Assembly (NCBI GenBank): GCA_900318615.1
Contig: ONLK01000005.1
Location: 21,484 to 85,483 of the forward strand
Source: an uncultured Eubacteriales bacterium
GTDB taxonomy: Bacteria; Bacillota; Clostridia; Lachnospirales; Lachnospiraceae
DNA length: 64,000 nucleotides
Direction: 5' to 3'
Shown: piece after piece, positions 17,698 to 25,973 of the stretch
Layout of the letters: the number at the start of each line of letters is the position of its first letter
How positions within the stretch are numbered: the stretch's first letter is position 1
Notes under the pieces: generated by a model
The model's database searches: none
Told to the model about the DNA's origin: nothing
What the model saw: the letters and a program-made list of their open reading frames with translations, nothing else
Translations under genes and position numbers: made by a program

Positions 17698-19974
17698 TCA
17701 GAAGCATTTGCTCCATCCGCAGTTTTTGCAGATATTGCAGCCGCCTTCAAATACGAGCGGAGTACCGCATTCCGGACACAGAAGAGCACTCTTTTCGATT
17801 TTCGGGGCCGCCTTGGCCTCCGGAACCGGTTCTTCCGAAAAGGCGCCTGCGGCGGCGCCGTTCCTGCGGCCGGCAATGAGCTTTTGCATATGGTTGTACA
17901 TGTCGAGCAGAGCGTTGCCGACAGCCATCGGACAGCAGCTTCCGCGGCTGGTATCCTTTTTCGTTGCATAGCGGACAGCGTAACTGGGGCAGGAGCCGGT
18001 GGAATTGAGCTGGTCGACAATCGTGTAAATGTCGATGCCGCCGCGGGCAGCAATGGAGATCATGCGGGAAAGGCCGATCATGAAGTTGTTGCAGCCGCCG
18101 GTGCTTCCCTTGCTGAGGAATACCTCCAGCAAAGAACCGGTATTTGGATCAAAGAGCGCCATACAGTGCAGGGAACCGCAGCCGGTCATCAGTTTGCGCT
18201 TCATGCCGACAACATTGTCGGTTACCTGAATGATGTCGCCTCTTTTCAGCCCGGCGTCCACAGAAGCACTCTTCGGCTTTTCCGGAGTCAGGATGCCCAG
18301 ACGCTTACAGCCATCGCGGAACAGGGTGATCCCCTTCAGACCCTTATCGTAAGCGTACATATACAGGTTCTCAACTTCCTGAACCGTGAACTCGTTCGGC
18401 ACGTTGCAGGTGGAGCTGATGGAGGCATCGATATGTTTCTGCCATGCGGCCTGCATGTTGACACGCTGACGGTAATTCAATGTCATGGCGGTTACAAAGT
18501 AATCCGGAAGATCCGCTTCATCTGTAATGCCGGCTTTTTTCATGTACTGCTCAACGATTCTCGTAAAAACCTTGTAATATACATCACCGCCATGCAGAGA
18601 AACCGTACGCCGTTCGTAGGAGTTTGCGTAGATTGGTTCAATGCCTCCGGAGATACCGAGCATGGTGGAAAGTGTGCCGGTCGGTGTGATGGTCAGGATC
18701 TGAGAGTTGCGCAGGCCGTATTTCTTAACCAGGGCGGCTGTCTTTTCCGTTGTGTTGGACCTGAAGAATGCAGTGCTCATAATCTCATCGGTATGGCACA
18801 TGGGGAAGGGACCGTCTTTCTTTGCCAGCAGGGCGGAAGATGCAATGGCGGTGTCCGCCATGAGAAAGCCGAGCTTATCGCACAGAGCAGCGGCTTCGTC
18901 ACTTCCGTAGGCGATGCCAAGCTTAATCATCATGTCCCCCAGGCCCATGATGCCCAGACCAATCTGACGCCAGTCGCTGACACTCTGGCGCTGTTCTTCA
19001 AGCGGATGGAGCGCGAGCCCCTCCTCCAGCACTTCATTCAGAGCGCGCACACAGGCGGCGACGCACTCCTTGAAGCCTTCGTAATCAAAGGAAGCATGGC
19101 CGGTAAACGGATCCTGTACGAATTCAGACAGGCTGATACTTCCGATAAGGCAGCTTCCGCCTGCCGGGAGCGGTTCCTCCGCGCACGGATTCACGCCGGC
19201 GTAGGAAAATTCCTTCGTATTGGCAAGAAGGTTTCCCTCCCGGATATGATCCCAGAACAAAGCTCCCGGTTCACCATAGTCCCAGTTGATTTCAGCCATT
19301 TCGTGGAACAGCTTTCTGGCGTCGACTTCCTTCTCAATTTTCTGACCGGTCGCCTCGCGGGTATAATGGAGCAGGAACGGTTTCTTTTCTTTCACGCATT
19401 TCATAAATTCGTCGCTGATGCGGACGGAAATGTTAGCCTTGGTTACTTTGTTCAGATCGGATTTCAGGCGGATAAATTCTTCCACGTCCGGATGGGAGCA
19501 GTCGATCGAAATCATCAGGGCGCCGCGGCGTCCGTTCTGGCCGATCAGGTCCGTGACGAGAGAGTACAGATCCATGAAGGATACAGCACCGCTGGTCTCT
19601 TTGGCAGCGTTGTTGATGGCGGCTCCGCGCGGAGACAGCCTTGAGATATCCACGCCGCAGCCGCCGCCGTAGCTGTACGTCCGGGCAAGTTTTTTCGCAC
19701 AGTCGAATATGCTTTCAATATTATCCTCCGGCGGAGCAACGACGTAACAGTTGCTCAGGGTAACCTTCTTGCCTTTTTTGTCAAGACCGCGGTTCGCCAG
19801 TATTCGTCCGCCGAACAGGAACTTTTTCTCACGGATAAACCGGGAAATTTCCTCGTTTCCGCCGCTGACGCGGGTCAGCCATTCCTCAAAGTTTTCATGG
19901 TCGTATTTGTACTTTTTATTCCAGATATCGATACCCAGCTGGTTGTCCCGGCCGAGCCACTCCTCAACAGTCAT
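17698..19974 (-). CDS. nrdJ: Adenosylcobalamin-dependent ribonucleotide reductase (class II)
   Basis: NrdJ reduces ribonucleotides to deoxyribonucleotides with a radical made from coenzyme B12, without oxygen. The 758-residue protein shows the ten-stranded barrel motifs: NPCAEEPLPAGGSCLIGSISLSEF with the active-site cysteine, TPTGTLSTMLGISGGIEPIYANSY, and the finger-loop region VSGGNEEISRFIREKKFLFGGRILANRG near the N-terminus. The C-terminus carries a zinc-ribbon-like CPECG and CNICKNCGW pair typical of the NrdJ subgroup. The start at 19974 follows GGGAGGGTATTC. No NrdA/NrdB gene is nearby. A B12 supply is suggested by the cobalamin genes at 49584-51645. Confidence 0.95.
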   Translation of the reverse strand: MTVEEWLGRDNQLGIDIWNKKYKYDHENFEEWLTRVSGGNEEISRFIREKKFLFGGRILANRGLDKKGKKVTLSNCYVVAPPEDNIESIFDCAKKLARTYSYGGGCGVDISRLSPRGAAINNAAKETSGAVSFMDLYSLVTDLIGQNGRRGALMISIDCSHPDVEEFIRLKSDLNKVTKANISVRISDEFMKCVKEKKPFLLHYTREATGQKIEKEVDARKLFHEMAEINWDYGEPGALFWDHIREGNLLANTKEFSYAGVNPCAEEPLPAGGSCLIGSISLSEFVQDPFTGHASFDYEGFKECVAACVRALNEVLEEGLALHPLEEQRQSVSDWRQIGLGIMGLGDMMIKLGIAYGSDEAAALCDKLGFLMADTAIASSALLAKKDGPFPMCHTDEIMSTAFFRSNTTEKTAALVKKYGLRNSQILTITPTGTLSTMLGISGGIEPIYANSYERRTVSLHGGDVYYKVFTRIVEQYMKKAGITDEADLPDYFVTAMTLNYRQRVNMQAAWQKHIDASISSTCNVPNEFTVQEVENLYMYAYDKGLKGITLFRDGCKRLGILTPEKPKSASVDAGLKRGDIIQVTDNVVGMKRKLMTGCGSLHCMALFDPNTGSLLEVFLSKGSTGGCNNFMIGLSRMISIAARGGIDIYTIVDQLNSTGSCPSYAVRYATKKDTSRGSCCPMAVGNALLDMYNHMQKLIAGRRNGAAAGAFSEEPVPEAKAAPKIEKSALLCPECGTPLVFEGGCNICKNCGWSKCF

Positions 19975-20099
19975 GAATACCCTCCCTTTTCCCGTACACC
20001 CACTCCTTCCCCCTGTACATTCCGGATCTATCATTTCCGGAGACAGGTGAACGCAGACTCCAGGGGAGCGGGCAGTTTTCATTTTCTGTGTGCTCTTAT

Positions 20100-20128
20100 A
20101 CCATACAACACGATATAGTATATGTCAA
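20100..20128 (-). promoter_or_regulatory. nrdJ promoter with possible NrdR box
   Basis: TTGACA (20128-20123) and TATGGT (20105-20100) are 17 bases apart on the minus strand. The spacer region reads ACACGATATAGTATAT on the plus strand (20108-20123), matching about 12 of 16 positions of the NrdR-box consensus as I recall it. The promoter is well supported; the operator is tentative. No cobalamin riboswitch core was recognised in the leader. Confidence 0.55.
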
Positions 20129-20200
20129 CATACAAAAACACTAAATAAAGGATGACGGCTGGCTTACGGGAAGGAGCGAAAGAGGAGCCGGACAGCCGGC

Positions 20201-21031
20201 TCAGTCCGTAAGCAAAATGTTTTCAATGGCCCATCCGCAGCCGTTATGATCGTTGTCCGGGAGTATGGCCCCGGCCATGCTTTTGACCTTGTCATTGGAA
20301 TTACCCATGGCAAGTCCCAGACCGGCAGCCGTGATCATAGGAAGGTCATTGTCCGCATCACCGGCAGCGATGATATGCTCCATCGGAATGTTCAGCGCGG
20401 ATGCCAGTTCCCGAAGCCCGCTGCCCTTGTCAATATGCAGCGGAGAAAACTCAATGGCGGAAATCTCCGATCGGGCTATCTGGGCCGGAAGACTGCCCAG
20501 CGCCGAGAGGGTTCGATCCCTCTCCAGGGGGCTGGTGTGAAACAGATTGAATTTTTCCAGACGATCCTGCCGATCCCGAATCAGATCGAAGATATCCGGA
20601 ACCTTTGTGGAACAGCGATTAAACATATCAAAAAATTCCCCCATCTGATGGGTGAGCAGAGCTGGGACATGATCGCACTGAAAGAAGGACTGTCCTTCGC
20701 TCATGACATCCGGAACGATATCCTTATCCTTAATGTAGCTGACGATTGTCTGCACGGTTTCAGGCGCCAGCGTATGTCGTCCCAGAACCTTCTTTTTTAT
20801 ATTATCCCAGATCAGGGAACCGCTTTCACAGATCATATAGCGTACTCCGGAAGCGGAAAGGTCATCCATATAGAAGGCAAGCTCGGAAACGGGGCGGCCG
20901 GTGCACAGGACAACCTGTTTTCCCCGGGCAAAGGCTTCCCGGATGGAAGCGAGCGCCTGCGGGGCGATTTTCTGTTCCGTGTTCAGCAATGTTCCGTCCA
21001 TATCCAGAGCAATAAGGTCATAGCAGGACAT
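20201..21031 (-). CDS. Cof-type HAD-IIB family hydrolase
   Basis: The 276-residue protein has the Cof-subfamily HAD signature: motif I LIALDMDGTLLNTEQ (Asp 10 and 12), motif II VVLCTGRPVSE, the conserved lysine in the HIDKGSGLRELA segment and motif IV AAGDADNDLPMITAAGLGLAMGNS. These enzymes dephosphorylate sugar phosphates, nucleotides or flavin mononucleotide. The cap domain lies between about residues 85 and 190. The ATG at 21031 follows AGGGAGAAGTTT. It is transcribed toward nrdJ, separated by about 225 bases that include the nrdJ promoter, so it is probably a separate unit. Confidence 0.9.
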   Translation of the reverse strand: MSCYDLIALDMDGTLLNTEQKIAPQALASIREAFARGKQVVLCTGRPVSELAFYMDDLSASGVRYMICESGSLIWDNIKKKVLGRHTLAPETVQTIVSYIKDKDIVPDVMSEGQSFFQCDHVPALLTHQMGEFFDMFNRCSTKVPDIFDLIRDRQDRLEKFNLFHTSPLERDRTLSALGSLPAQIARSEISAIEFSPLHIDKGSGLRELASALNIPMEHIIAAGDADNDLPMITAAGLGLAMGNSNDKVKSMAGAILPDNDHNGCGWAIENILLTD

Positions 21032-21060
21032 AAACTTCTCCCTTCCGCCGCCGTATCCTC

Positions 21061-21123
21061 AGCGGCACAAACGAAACCACGCGTAATCATAAATGAGTGG
21101 CAAAAGGTACTTTTGACACTCAT
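21061..21123 (-). repeat. Decayed copy of the ATGATTAC structured repeat
   Basis: Part of the 328-base gap 21032-21359. The plus strand has CCACGCGTAATCATAAATG (21077-21095), nearly the same as 16052-16070, followed by a hairpin 21093-21123 (ATGAGTG, CAAAAG, GTA, CTTTTG, CACTCAT with one G-A mismatch). Its TTTTGACAC is the inverse of the GTGTCAAAA arm of the full element. The rest of the gap (21124-21320) shows no gene. Confidence 0.65.
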
Positions 21124-21321
21124 ATCGTTTTATTATACCGATACAGAAAATATTCGCAATATACATACGGGGAGGTTTTTCCGGCAGACCGGGACCGGAG
21201 CTTCTCAGCAGCTGCGAGGGGAAGCGCTGCGGCAAAGGAGAGGAGGCACTGCGGCAGAAGTTTTTGACAGAAATCAAGTTGCATGATATAAAAAGGGGTG
21301 TCGAAAAAGGAAGGATGGGAT

Positions 21322-21340
21322 TGCCCGCATCAAACGGGCA
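21322..21340 (+). promoter_or_regulatory. Small hairpin before the metal permease gene
   Basis: TGCCCG and CGGGCA pair around CATCAAA, 20 bases before the start codon. The gene has no strong ribosome site of its own (AAAGG lies far upstream), so this hairpin may affect translation. It does not match the manganese riboswitch core I know. Confidence 0.35.
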
Positions 21341-21359
21341 GAAAGGCTTTATTTAATTT

Positions 21360-22235
21360 ATGACAGAGATGTTGTTGGATGCACTTGCGGATGCTCTGAA
21401 TGATACGGTGAAACTCATACCGTTTCTATTTGTTACCTATGTGATTATGGAATGGCTCGAGCGCAGGACAGGAGATAAGTCGGTGCGGACGCTGTCGAAG
21501 GTCGGGCGGATGGGACCGGTGTTCGGCGGTATTGTCGGCGTGGTGCCGCAGTGCGGATTTTCGGCGGCGGCTGCCAGTCTTTATTCCGGCGGTCTGATTT
21601 CCATAGGAACGCTGCTGGCTGTTTTTTTGTCCACCTCGGATGAAATGCTGCCGATGCTGATATCCGAGCATGCGCCGCTTGGCACGATGTTTCGGATTGT
21701 TCTGATAAAGGCACTGATCGGGGTGGTATCCGGTCTGATCTTTGATTTTCTGCTGCGTTTCACCCGCTATAAGCACAAGACAGAGAAACATATCCGTGAC
21801 CTGTGCGAGGAAGTACACGGCAATGAGGCGGAAGATCACGGGATCTGGTATGATGCTCTGATGCATACACTGCAGATTACGCTCTTTGTGTTCATTATTT
21901 CCCTGCTGCTCACGTTCCTTGTGGAAGGACCGGGCGCCGGAGCGATCGAAGGGTTTCTGAACCGGCAGCCGGTCGTCGGGGTTTTGCTGGCGGCTCTGAT
22001 CGGGCTGATTCCGAACTGCGCCTCCTCCGTCGCCATCACGCAGCTTTATCTGGACGGACTGCTCGGAGCCGGAGATATGATGGCAGGGCTGCTGGTGAGC
22101 GCAGGCGTAGGTCTGCTGGTTTTGTATCGTACAAACCATCGGCATCTGAGGGAAAATATCCGGATCACCGGAGTGCTTTATTTCTTTGGAGCAGCCTGGG
22201 GACTTTTGATTGAGTTTGCCGGCATCCGCTTCTGA
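21360..22235 (+). CDS. Predicted manganese/arsenic-type efflux permease
   Basis: The 291-residue protein is almost all membrane: about eight hydrophobic segments, with two similar halves. The motifs GGIVGVVPQCGFSAAAASLYSGGLISIGTLLAVFLSTSDEM and, in the second half, ALIGLIPNCASSVAITQLYLDG are inverted-repeat counterparts (P-Q-C-G and P-N-C-A). This is the family listed as putative manganese transporter or arsenic efflux protein. A cytoplasmic loop (residues 135-160) is rich in His, Glu and Asp and may bind metal. The start is uncertain because the ribosome site is poor; ATG 21360 keeps a full first helix. It stands alone. Confidence 0.75.
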   Translation: MTEMLLDALADALNDTVKLIPFLFVTYVIMEWLERRTGDKSVRTLSKVGRMGPVFGGIVGVVPQCGFSAAAASLYSGGLISIGTLLAVFLSTSDEMLPMLISEHAPLGTMFRIVLIKALIGVVSGLIFDFLLRFTRYKHKTEKHIRDLCEEVHGNEAEDHGIWYDALMHTLQITLFVFIISLLLTFLVEGPGAGAIEGFLNRQPVVGVLLAALIGLIPNCASSVAITQLYLDGLLGAGDMMAGLLVSAGVGLLVLYRTNHRHLRENIRITGVLYFFGAAWGLLIEFAGIRF

Positions 22236-22263
22236 GAAGATGGGATTCGTTTTTTGTTCGGCA

Positions 22264-22354
22264 AAAAGTTACAATTGTTTTTCAAATTTGAATTTCGCTT
22301 ATTGTATAAACAGTTGCCTCATTCCATACAATGTGTATAAAGTTTGTAACTTTT
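22264..22354. repeat. Widely spaced 11-bp inverted repeat before the DUF6465 gene
   Basis: AAAAGTTACAA (22264-22274) and its exact inverse TTGTAACTTTT (22344-22354) enclose 69 AT-rich bases just upstream of a promoter. This could be a pair of operator sites or a large stem. Confidence 0.6.
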
Positions 22355-22359
22355 ATTTG

Positions 22360-22388
22360 TTGAATTTTTATTTTCCATTTGCTACAAT
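22360..22388 (+). promoter_or_regulatory. Promoter of the DUF6465 gene
   Basis: TTGAAT and TACAAT are separated by exactly 17 bases, 52 bases before the start codon, next to the inverted repeat 22264-22354. Confidence 0.6.
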
Positions 22389-22440
22389 TCAGACGAAATG
22401 AGTACTTATCAGGTTTTGCGTTGAAAAGGAGATAACTATT

Positions 22441-22647
22441 ATGGCATCTGTTAAGGAGAAAGTTGTTTTACAGGCAAACGGCAGCGAAGTTGATGTGGAC
22501 GATGTAACGGAGAAGGCGAAGGAAGCATTCGAAAGCGAAGGACATAAGAAAGAGGAAATCAAAAAGGTTGTCGTATATCTGAAGTCCGAGGAAAATGCCG
22601 CTTACTATGTCATCAATGATGAATTCACAGGAAGAATTGATCTGTGA
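22441..22647 (+). CDS. Small DUF6465 family protein
   Basis: A 68-residue soluble protein: VKEKVVLQANGSEVDVDDV, a Lys/Glu-rich helix (TEKAKEAFESEGHKKEEIK), then VVVYLKSEENAAYYVIND and a final GRIDL. This alpha/beta pattern ending in a Gly-x-Ile-Asp-Leu matches DUF6465, common in Lachnospiraceae and without known function. AAAAGGAGATAACT before the ATG is a very strong ribosome site, and with its own promoter and terminator the gene is probably well expressed as a single unit. Confidence 0.8.
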   Translation: MASVKEKVVLQANGSEVDVDDVTEKAKEAFESEGHKKEEIKKVVVYLKSEENAAYYVINDEFTGRIDL

Positions 22648-22687
22648 AAACAGCGGGCGAAGACCGGACAGCACATCTTTATTTATT

Positions 22688-22727
22688 AAAAAACGCATCC
22701 GCAGGCAAAACTGCAGATGCGTTTTTT
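22688..22727. terminator. Bidirectional intrinsic terminator
   Basis: AAAAAACGCATC-C-GCAG and CTGC-A-GATGCGTTTTTT pair around GCAAAA. It separates the DUF6465 gene from the convergent carB gene, whose stop lies four bases on. Confidence 0.9.
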
Positions 22728-22731
22728 GTAC

Positions 22732-25700
22732 TTAAATGTCCGCGATGTTGACCAGCTCCAGGTCATGCTCGCTGACGATGCTTTCCAGTGCTGTCGCCAG
22801 TGCGGCTGCGGTGTCGAGAGAGGTGAGAACGTTGACTCCCGTTTCAATCGCCAGACGGCGGATGAGAAAGCCGTCTCTGGATTTGTCGCGGCCGCGGGTA
22901 GGCGTGTCGATGATCAGGTCAAGGCGGTGCTCCAGGATCAGGTCGATGACGGTCGGACTGTCCTGATGAACCTTGCCGACCCGCCGGGCCGGAATACCGT
23001 GACGGTTCAGCACGGCTGCCGTGGAGCGCGTTGCATAGATCGTATAGCCCAGTTTTGCATAGCGGCGGGCAATGCCAACAGCCTCCTCCTTATCGGAGTC
23101 CTTGACGGTAATAACCATCTGGCGGTATTTCGGCAGACGGTATCCGGCTCCCAGAAAGGCTTTATACAAGGCCTCGTGGAAATCTCTGCTGACGCCGAGA
23201 CATTCGCCGGTGGATTTCATCTCCGGACCAAGACTGATTTCAGCACCGCGGATCTTCTCGAAGGAGAAGACCGGCATTTTGACAGCCGTGTATTCCGCCT
23301 TCGGAGCCAGACCGTAGGAATAGCCCAGCTCCGGCAGTTTCTTACCGGTCATGACAGCGGCAGCCAGCGGTACAACCGGGATGCCGGTGACCTTGCTGAT
23401 GTACGGAACTGTCCGGGACGCCCGCGGATTGGCTTCGATGATATATACCTTTTCATCGACCGCGATGAACTGCACGTTGATAAGACCAATTACGTGGAGC
23501 GCTTTCGCCAGACGGCGCGTGTATTCCACAATCGTTTTCTGAACATTTTCCGAGAGTGTCTGCGGCGGATATACGGAGATCGAGTCGCCGGAGTGAATGC
23601 CGGAGCGCTCGATATGCTCCATGATGCCCGGAATCAGAATGTCGTCCCCGTCGCACACGGCGTCCACTTCATTTTCCGTACCCTGCAGATATTTGTCGAT
23701 CAGAATCGGGTGTTCCTGCGAGTACTGGTTGATGACATTCATAAATTCTACAATGTCATTGTCAGAGATGGCAATCTGCATCCCCTGACCGCCCAGAACG
23801 TAGGACGGACGGATGAGTACCGGATAGCCAAGCAAATGTGCAGCATCGAGTGCTTCCTGTGTCGTAAATACCGTGTGGCCGGCAGCACGGGAAATCTGTG
23901 TCTGTTCCAGAATCTCATCAAACAGCTCACGGTCCTCGGCAGCGTCGACATCCTTCTGGGATGTGCCGTAGATGCGGACACCCATTTTTGCCAGAGCCTC
24001 CGCCAGCTTGATCGCGGTCTGGCCGCCGAACTGAACCACCGCTCCGTCCGGCTTCTCAAGTTCGACAATGTTGGCGACATCCTCCGCCGTCAGCGGCTCA
24101 AAATACAGGCGGCCGCCGATATCGAAATCGGTGCTGACCGTCTCCGGGTTATTATTGACGATAATCGTCTCAAACCCATTTTTCTCGAAAGCCCAGGCTG
24201 CATGAACAGAGCAGTAGTCAAATTCAATCCCCTGGCCGATCCGGATCGGGCCGGAGCCGAGGATCAGGATCTTCTTTTTGCCGTTTCCTTCTGCGCGCGC
24301 CTCATTTTCACAGTCCGGACCGTCATACACGGAATAGTAGTACGGCGTCTGGGCACGAAACTCGGCAGCGCAGGTATCTACAATTTTATAGGATGCATGA
24401 ATATCATATTTCCGGCGCATCGAAAGGATGGCAGCTTCGGAATAGCCGCTGATGCGGGCAATGGCGCTGTCCGGAAATTCCATTCGCTTGGCCTCCCGAA
24501 GCAGATCCTCCGGGAGAGCGTCCTCCTCCGGATGGGCCGGCCGGTAGTTTTCAAGGGCGTCTTCCATCCGGACAAGGTTATTCAATTTGTCGATGAACCA
24601 GCGGTCGATGCGGGTCAGTTCAAACAGGGTATCGTAGCTGAAGCCGCGGCGGAGCGCTTCCGCGATCTCCCAGATCCGGCGATCGTCCGTCTTTTTAAGC
24701 GCCGCTGTCAGCTCATCATCCGTCAGAGAAGTGAAATCATAGCTTCTCAGACAGTCGACATGCTGCTCGAGGGAGCGGATGGCCTTCATCAGGGCTCCTT
24801 CAAAGTTCGTGCAGATGCTCATAACCTCGCCGGTTGCCTTCATCTGGGTCGTCAGGGAACGCTTGGCCGTGATGAATTTATCGAACGGCAGACGCGGAAA
24901 TTTGACGACCACGTAGTCGATGGCCGGCTCAAAGGAAGCAAAGGTTTTTCCGGTAACCGCGTTTGGAATTTCATCCAGATGATAGCCGAGAGCGATTTTA
25001 GCCGCCACGCGCGCAATCGGATACCCGGTAGCCTTGGAGGCAAGGGCGGAAGAACGGCTGACACGCGGATTTACCTCGATGACACAGTACTCGAAGCTGT
25101 CCGGACTCAGCGCGAACTGAACATTGCAGCCTCCGGTAATCCTCAGTTCATCGATGATCGCCAGGGCAGCGCTGCGAAGCATCTGGTATTCCTTGTCCGC
25201 CAGTGTCTGGCTTGGGGCAACAACGATACTGTCGCCGGTATGAACGCCCACCGGGTCCACGTTCTCCATGCAGCATACGGTGATACAGCTTCCGTTGGCA
25301 TCCCGCATGACCTCAAATTCAACTTCTTTCCATCCGGCGATGGAACGCTCCACCAGAACCTCTCCGACACGGGACAGGCGCAGACCGTTGGCAAGAATTT
25401 CACGCAGCTCATCTTCATTATGAGCAATACCGCCGCCGCTGCCGCCCAGCGTGTAGGCCGGACGCAGGACAACCGGATAACCGATGGTCTCGGCGAAACT
25501 GACACCGTTTTCCACATCGTGAACGACACGGGAAGCCGCGCAGGGCTGATGAATTTTCGCCAGCATATCCTTAAAAGCCTGACGGTCCTCGGCGCGCCGT
25601 ATGGTTTCCGCGCTGGTACCGAGCAGCCGGACGGAATGCTTACTCAGAAATCCGGATTCGGCGAGGGCCATGCCCAGGTTCAGACCGGCCTGGCCGCCCA

Positions 25701-25968
25701 GCGTGGGAAGCAGCGCATCTGGTTTTTCCTTTTCAATGATTTTTTCCAGAACACCGGTCGTCAGCGGCTCAATGTATACCTCGTCGGCAATATCCTTATC
25801 CGTCATGATGGTCGCCGGGTTGGAATTGACCAGAACGACTTCCACGCCTTCCTCCTTCAGGGAACGGCATGCCTGGGTGCCGGCATAGTCAAACTCAGCT
25901 GCCTGGCCGATGACGATCGGACCGGAGCCGATGACCATAACTTTGTGAATGCTGTTATCTTTTGGCAT
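22732..25968 (-). CDS. carB: Carbamoyl-phosphate synthase large subunit
   Basis: CarB makes carbamoyl phosphate from bicarbonate, ammonia (tunnelled from CarA) and two ATP, for pyrimidine and arginine synthesis. The 1078 residues show two ATP-grasp halves: IGSGPIVIGQAAEFDYAGTQA at the start and the parallel LGSGPIRIGQGIEFDYCSVHA near residue 555, with VLRPAYTLGGSGGGI and LIRPSYVLGGQGM in the two carbamate/ATP sites. The last 140 residues form the methylglyoxal-synthase-like allosteric domain (IYATRSTAAVLNRHGI, LIIDTPTRGR). The start at 25968 follows GGAGGTAAGGACT, five bases after the carA stop, so the two are coupled. Confidence 0.98.
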   Translation of the reverse strand: MPKDNSIHKVMVIGSGPIVIGQAAEFDYAGTQACRSLKEEGVEVVLVNSNPATIMTDKDIADEVYIEPLTTGVLEKIIEKEKPDALLPTLGGQAGLNLGMALAESGFLSKHSVRLLGTSAETIRRAEDRQAFKDMLAKIHQPCAASRVVHDVENGVSFAETIGYPVVLRPAYTLGGSGGGIAHNEDELREILANGLRLSRVGEVLVERSIAGWKEVEFEVMRDANGSCITVCCMENVDPVGVHTGDSIVVAPSQTLADKEYQMLRSAALAIIDELRITGGCNVQFALSPDSFEYCVIEVNPRVSRSSALASKATGYPIARVAAKIALGYHLDEIPNAVTGKTFASFEPAIDYVVVKFPRLPFDKFITAKRSLTTQMKATGEVMSICTNFEGALMKAIRSLEQHVDCLRSYDFTSLTDDELTAALKKTDDRRIWEIAEALRRGFSYDTLFELTRIDRWFIDKLNNLVRMEDALENYRPAHPEEDALPEDLLREAKRMEFPDSAIARISGYSEAAILSMRRKYDIHASYKIVDTCAAEFRAQTPYYYSVYDGPDCENEARAEGNGKKKILILGSGPIRIGQGIEFDYCSVHAAWAFEKNGFETIIVNNNPETVSTDFDIGGRLYFEPLTAEDVANIVELEKPDGAVVQFGGQTAIKLAEALAKMGVRIYGTSQKDVDAAEDRELFDEILEQTQISRAAGHTVFTTQEALDAAHLLGYPVLIRPSYVLGGQGMQIAISDNDIVEFMNVINQYSQEHPILIDKYLQGTENEVDAVCDGDDILIPGIMEHIERSGIHSGDSISVYPPQTLSENVQKTIVEYTRRLAKALHVIGLINVQFIAVDEKVYIIEANPRASRTVPYISKVTGIPVVPLAAAVMTGKKLPELGYSYGLAPKAEYTAVKMPVFSFEKIRGAEISLGPEMKSTGECLGVSRDFHEALYKAFLGAGYRLPKYRQMVITVKDSDKEEAVGIARRYAKLGYTIYATRSTAAVLNRHGIPARRVGKVHQDSPTVIDLILEHRLDLIIDTPTRGRDKSRDGFLIRRLAIETGVNVLTSLDTAAALATALESIVSEHDLELVNIADI

Positions 25969-25973
25969 AGTCC

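Noticed and set aside
19975..20200. Cobalamin riboswitch before nrdJ
   Set aside because: The B12-box core sequence was not found in this leader; only a promoter with a possible NrdR box is supported.
21290..21359. Manganese (yybP-ykoY) riboswitch before the metal permease gene
   Set aside because: Only one simple hairpin is present; the conserved paired loops of that riboswitch are not seen.
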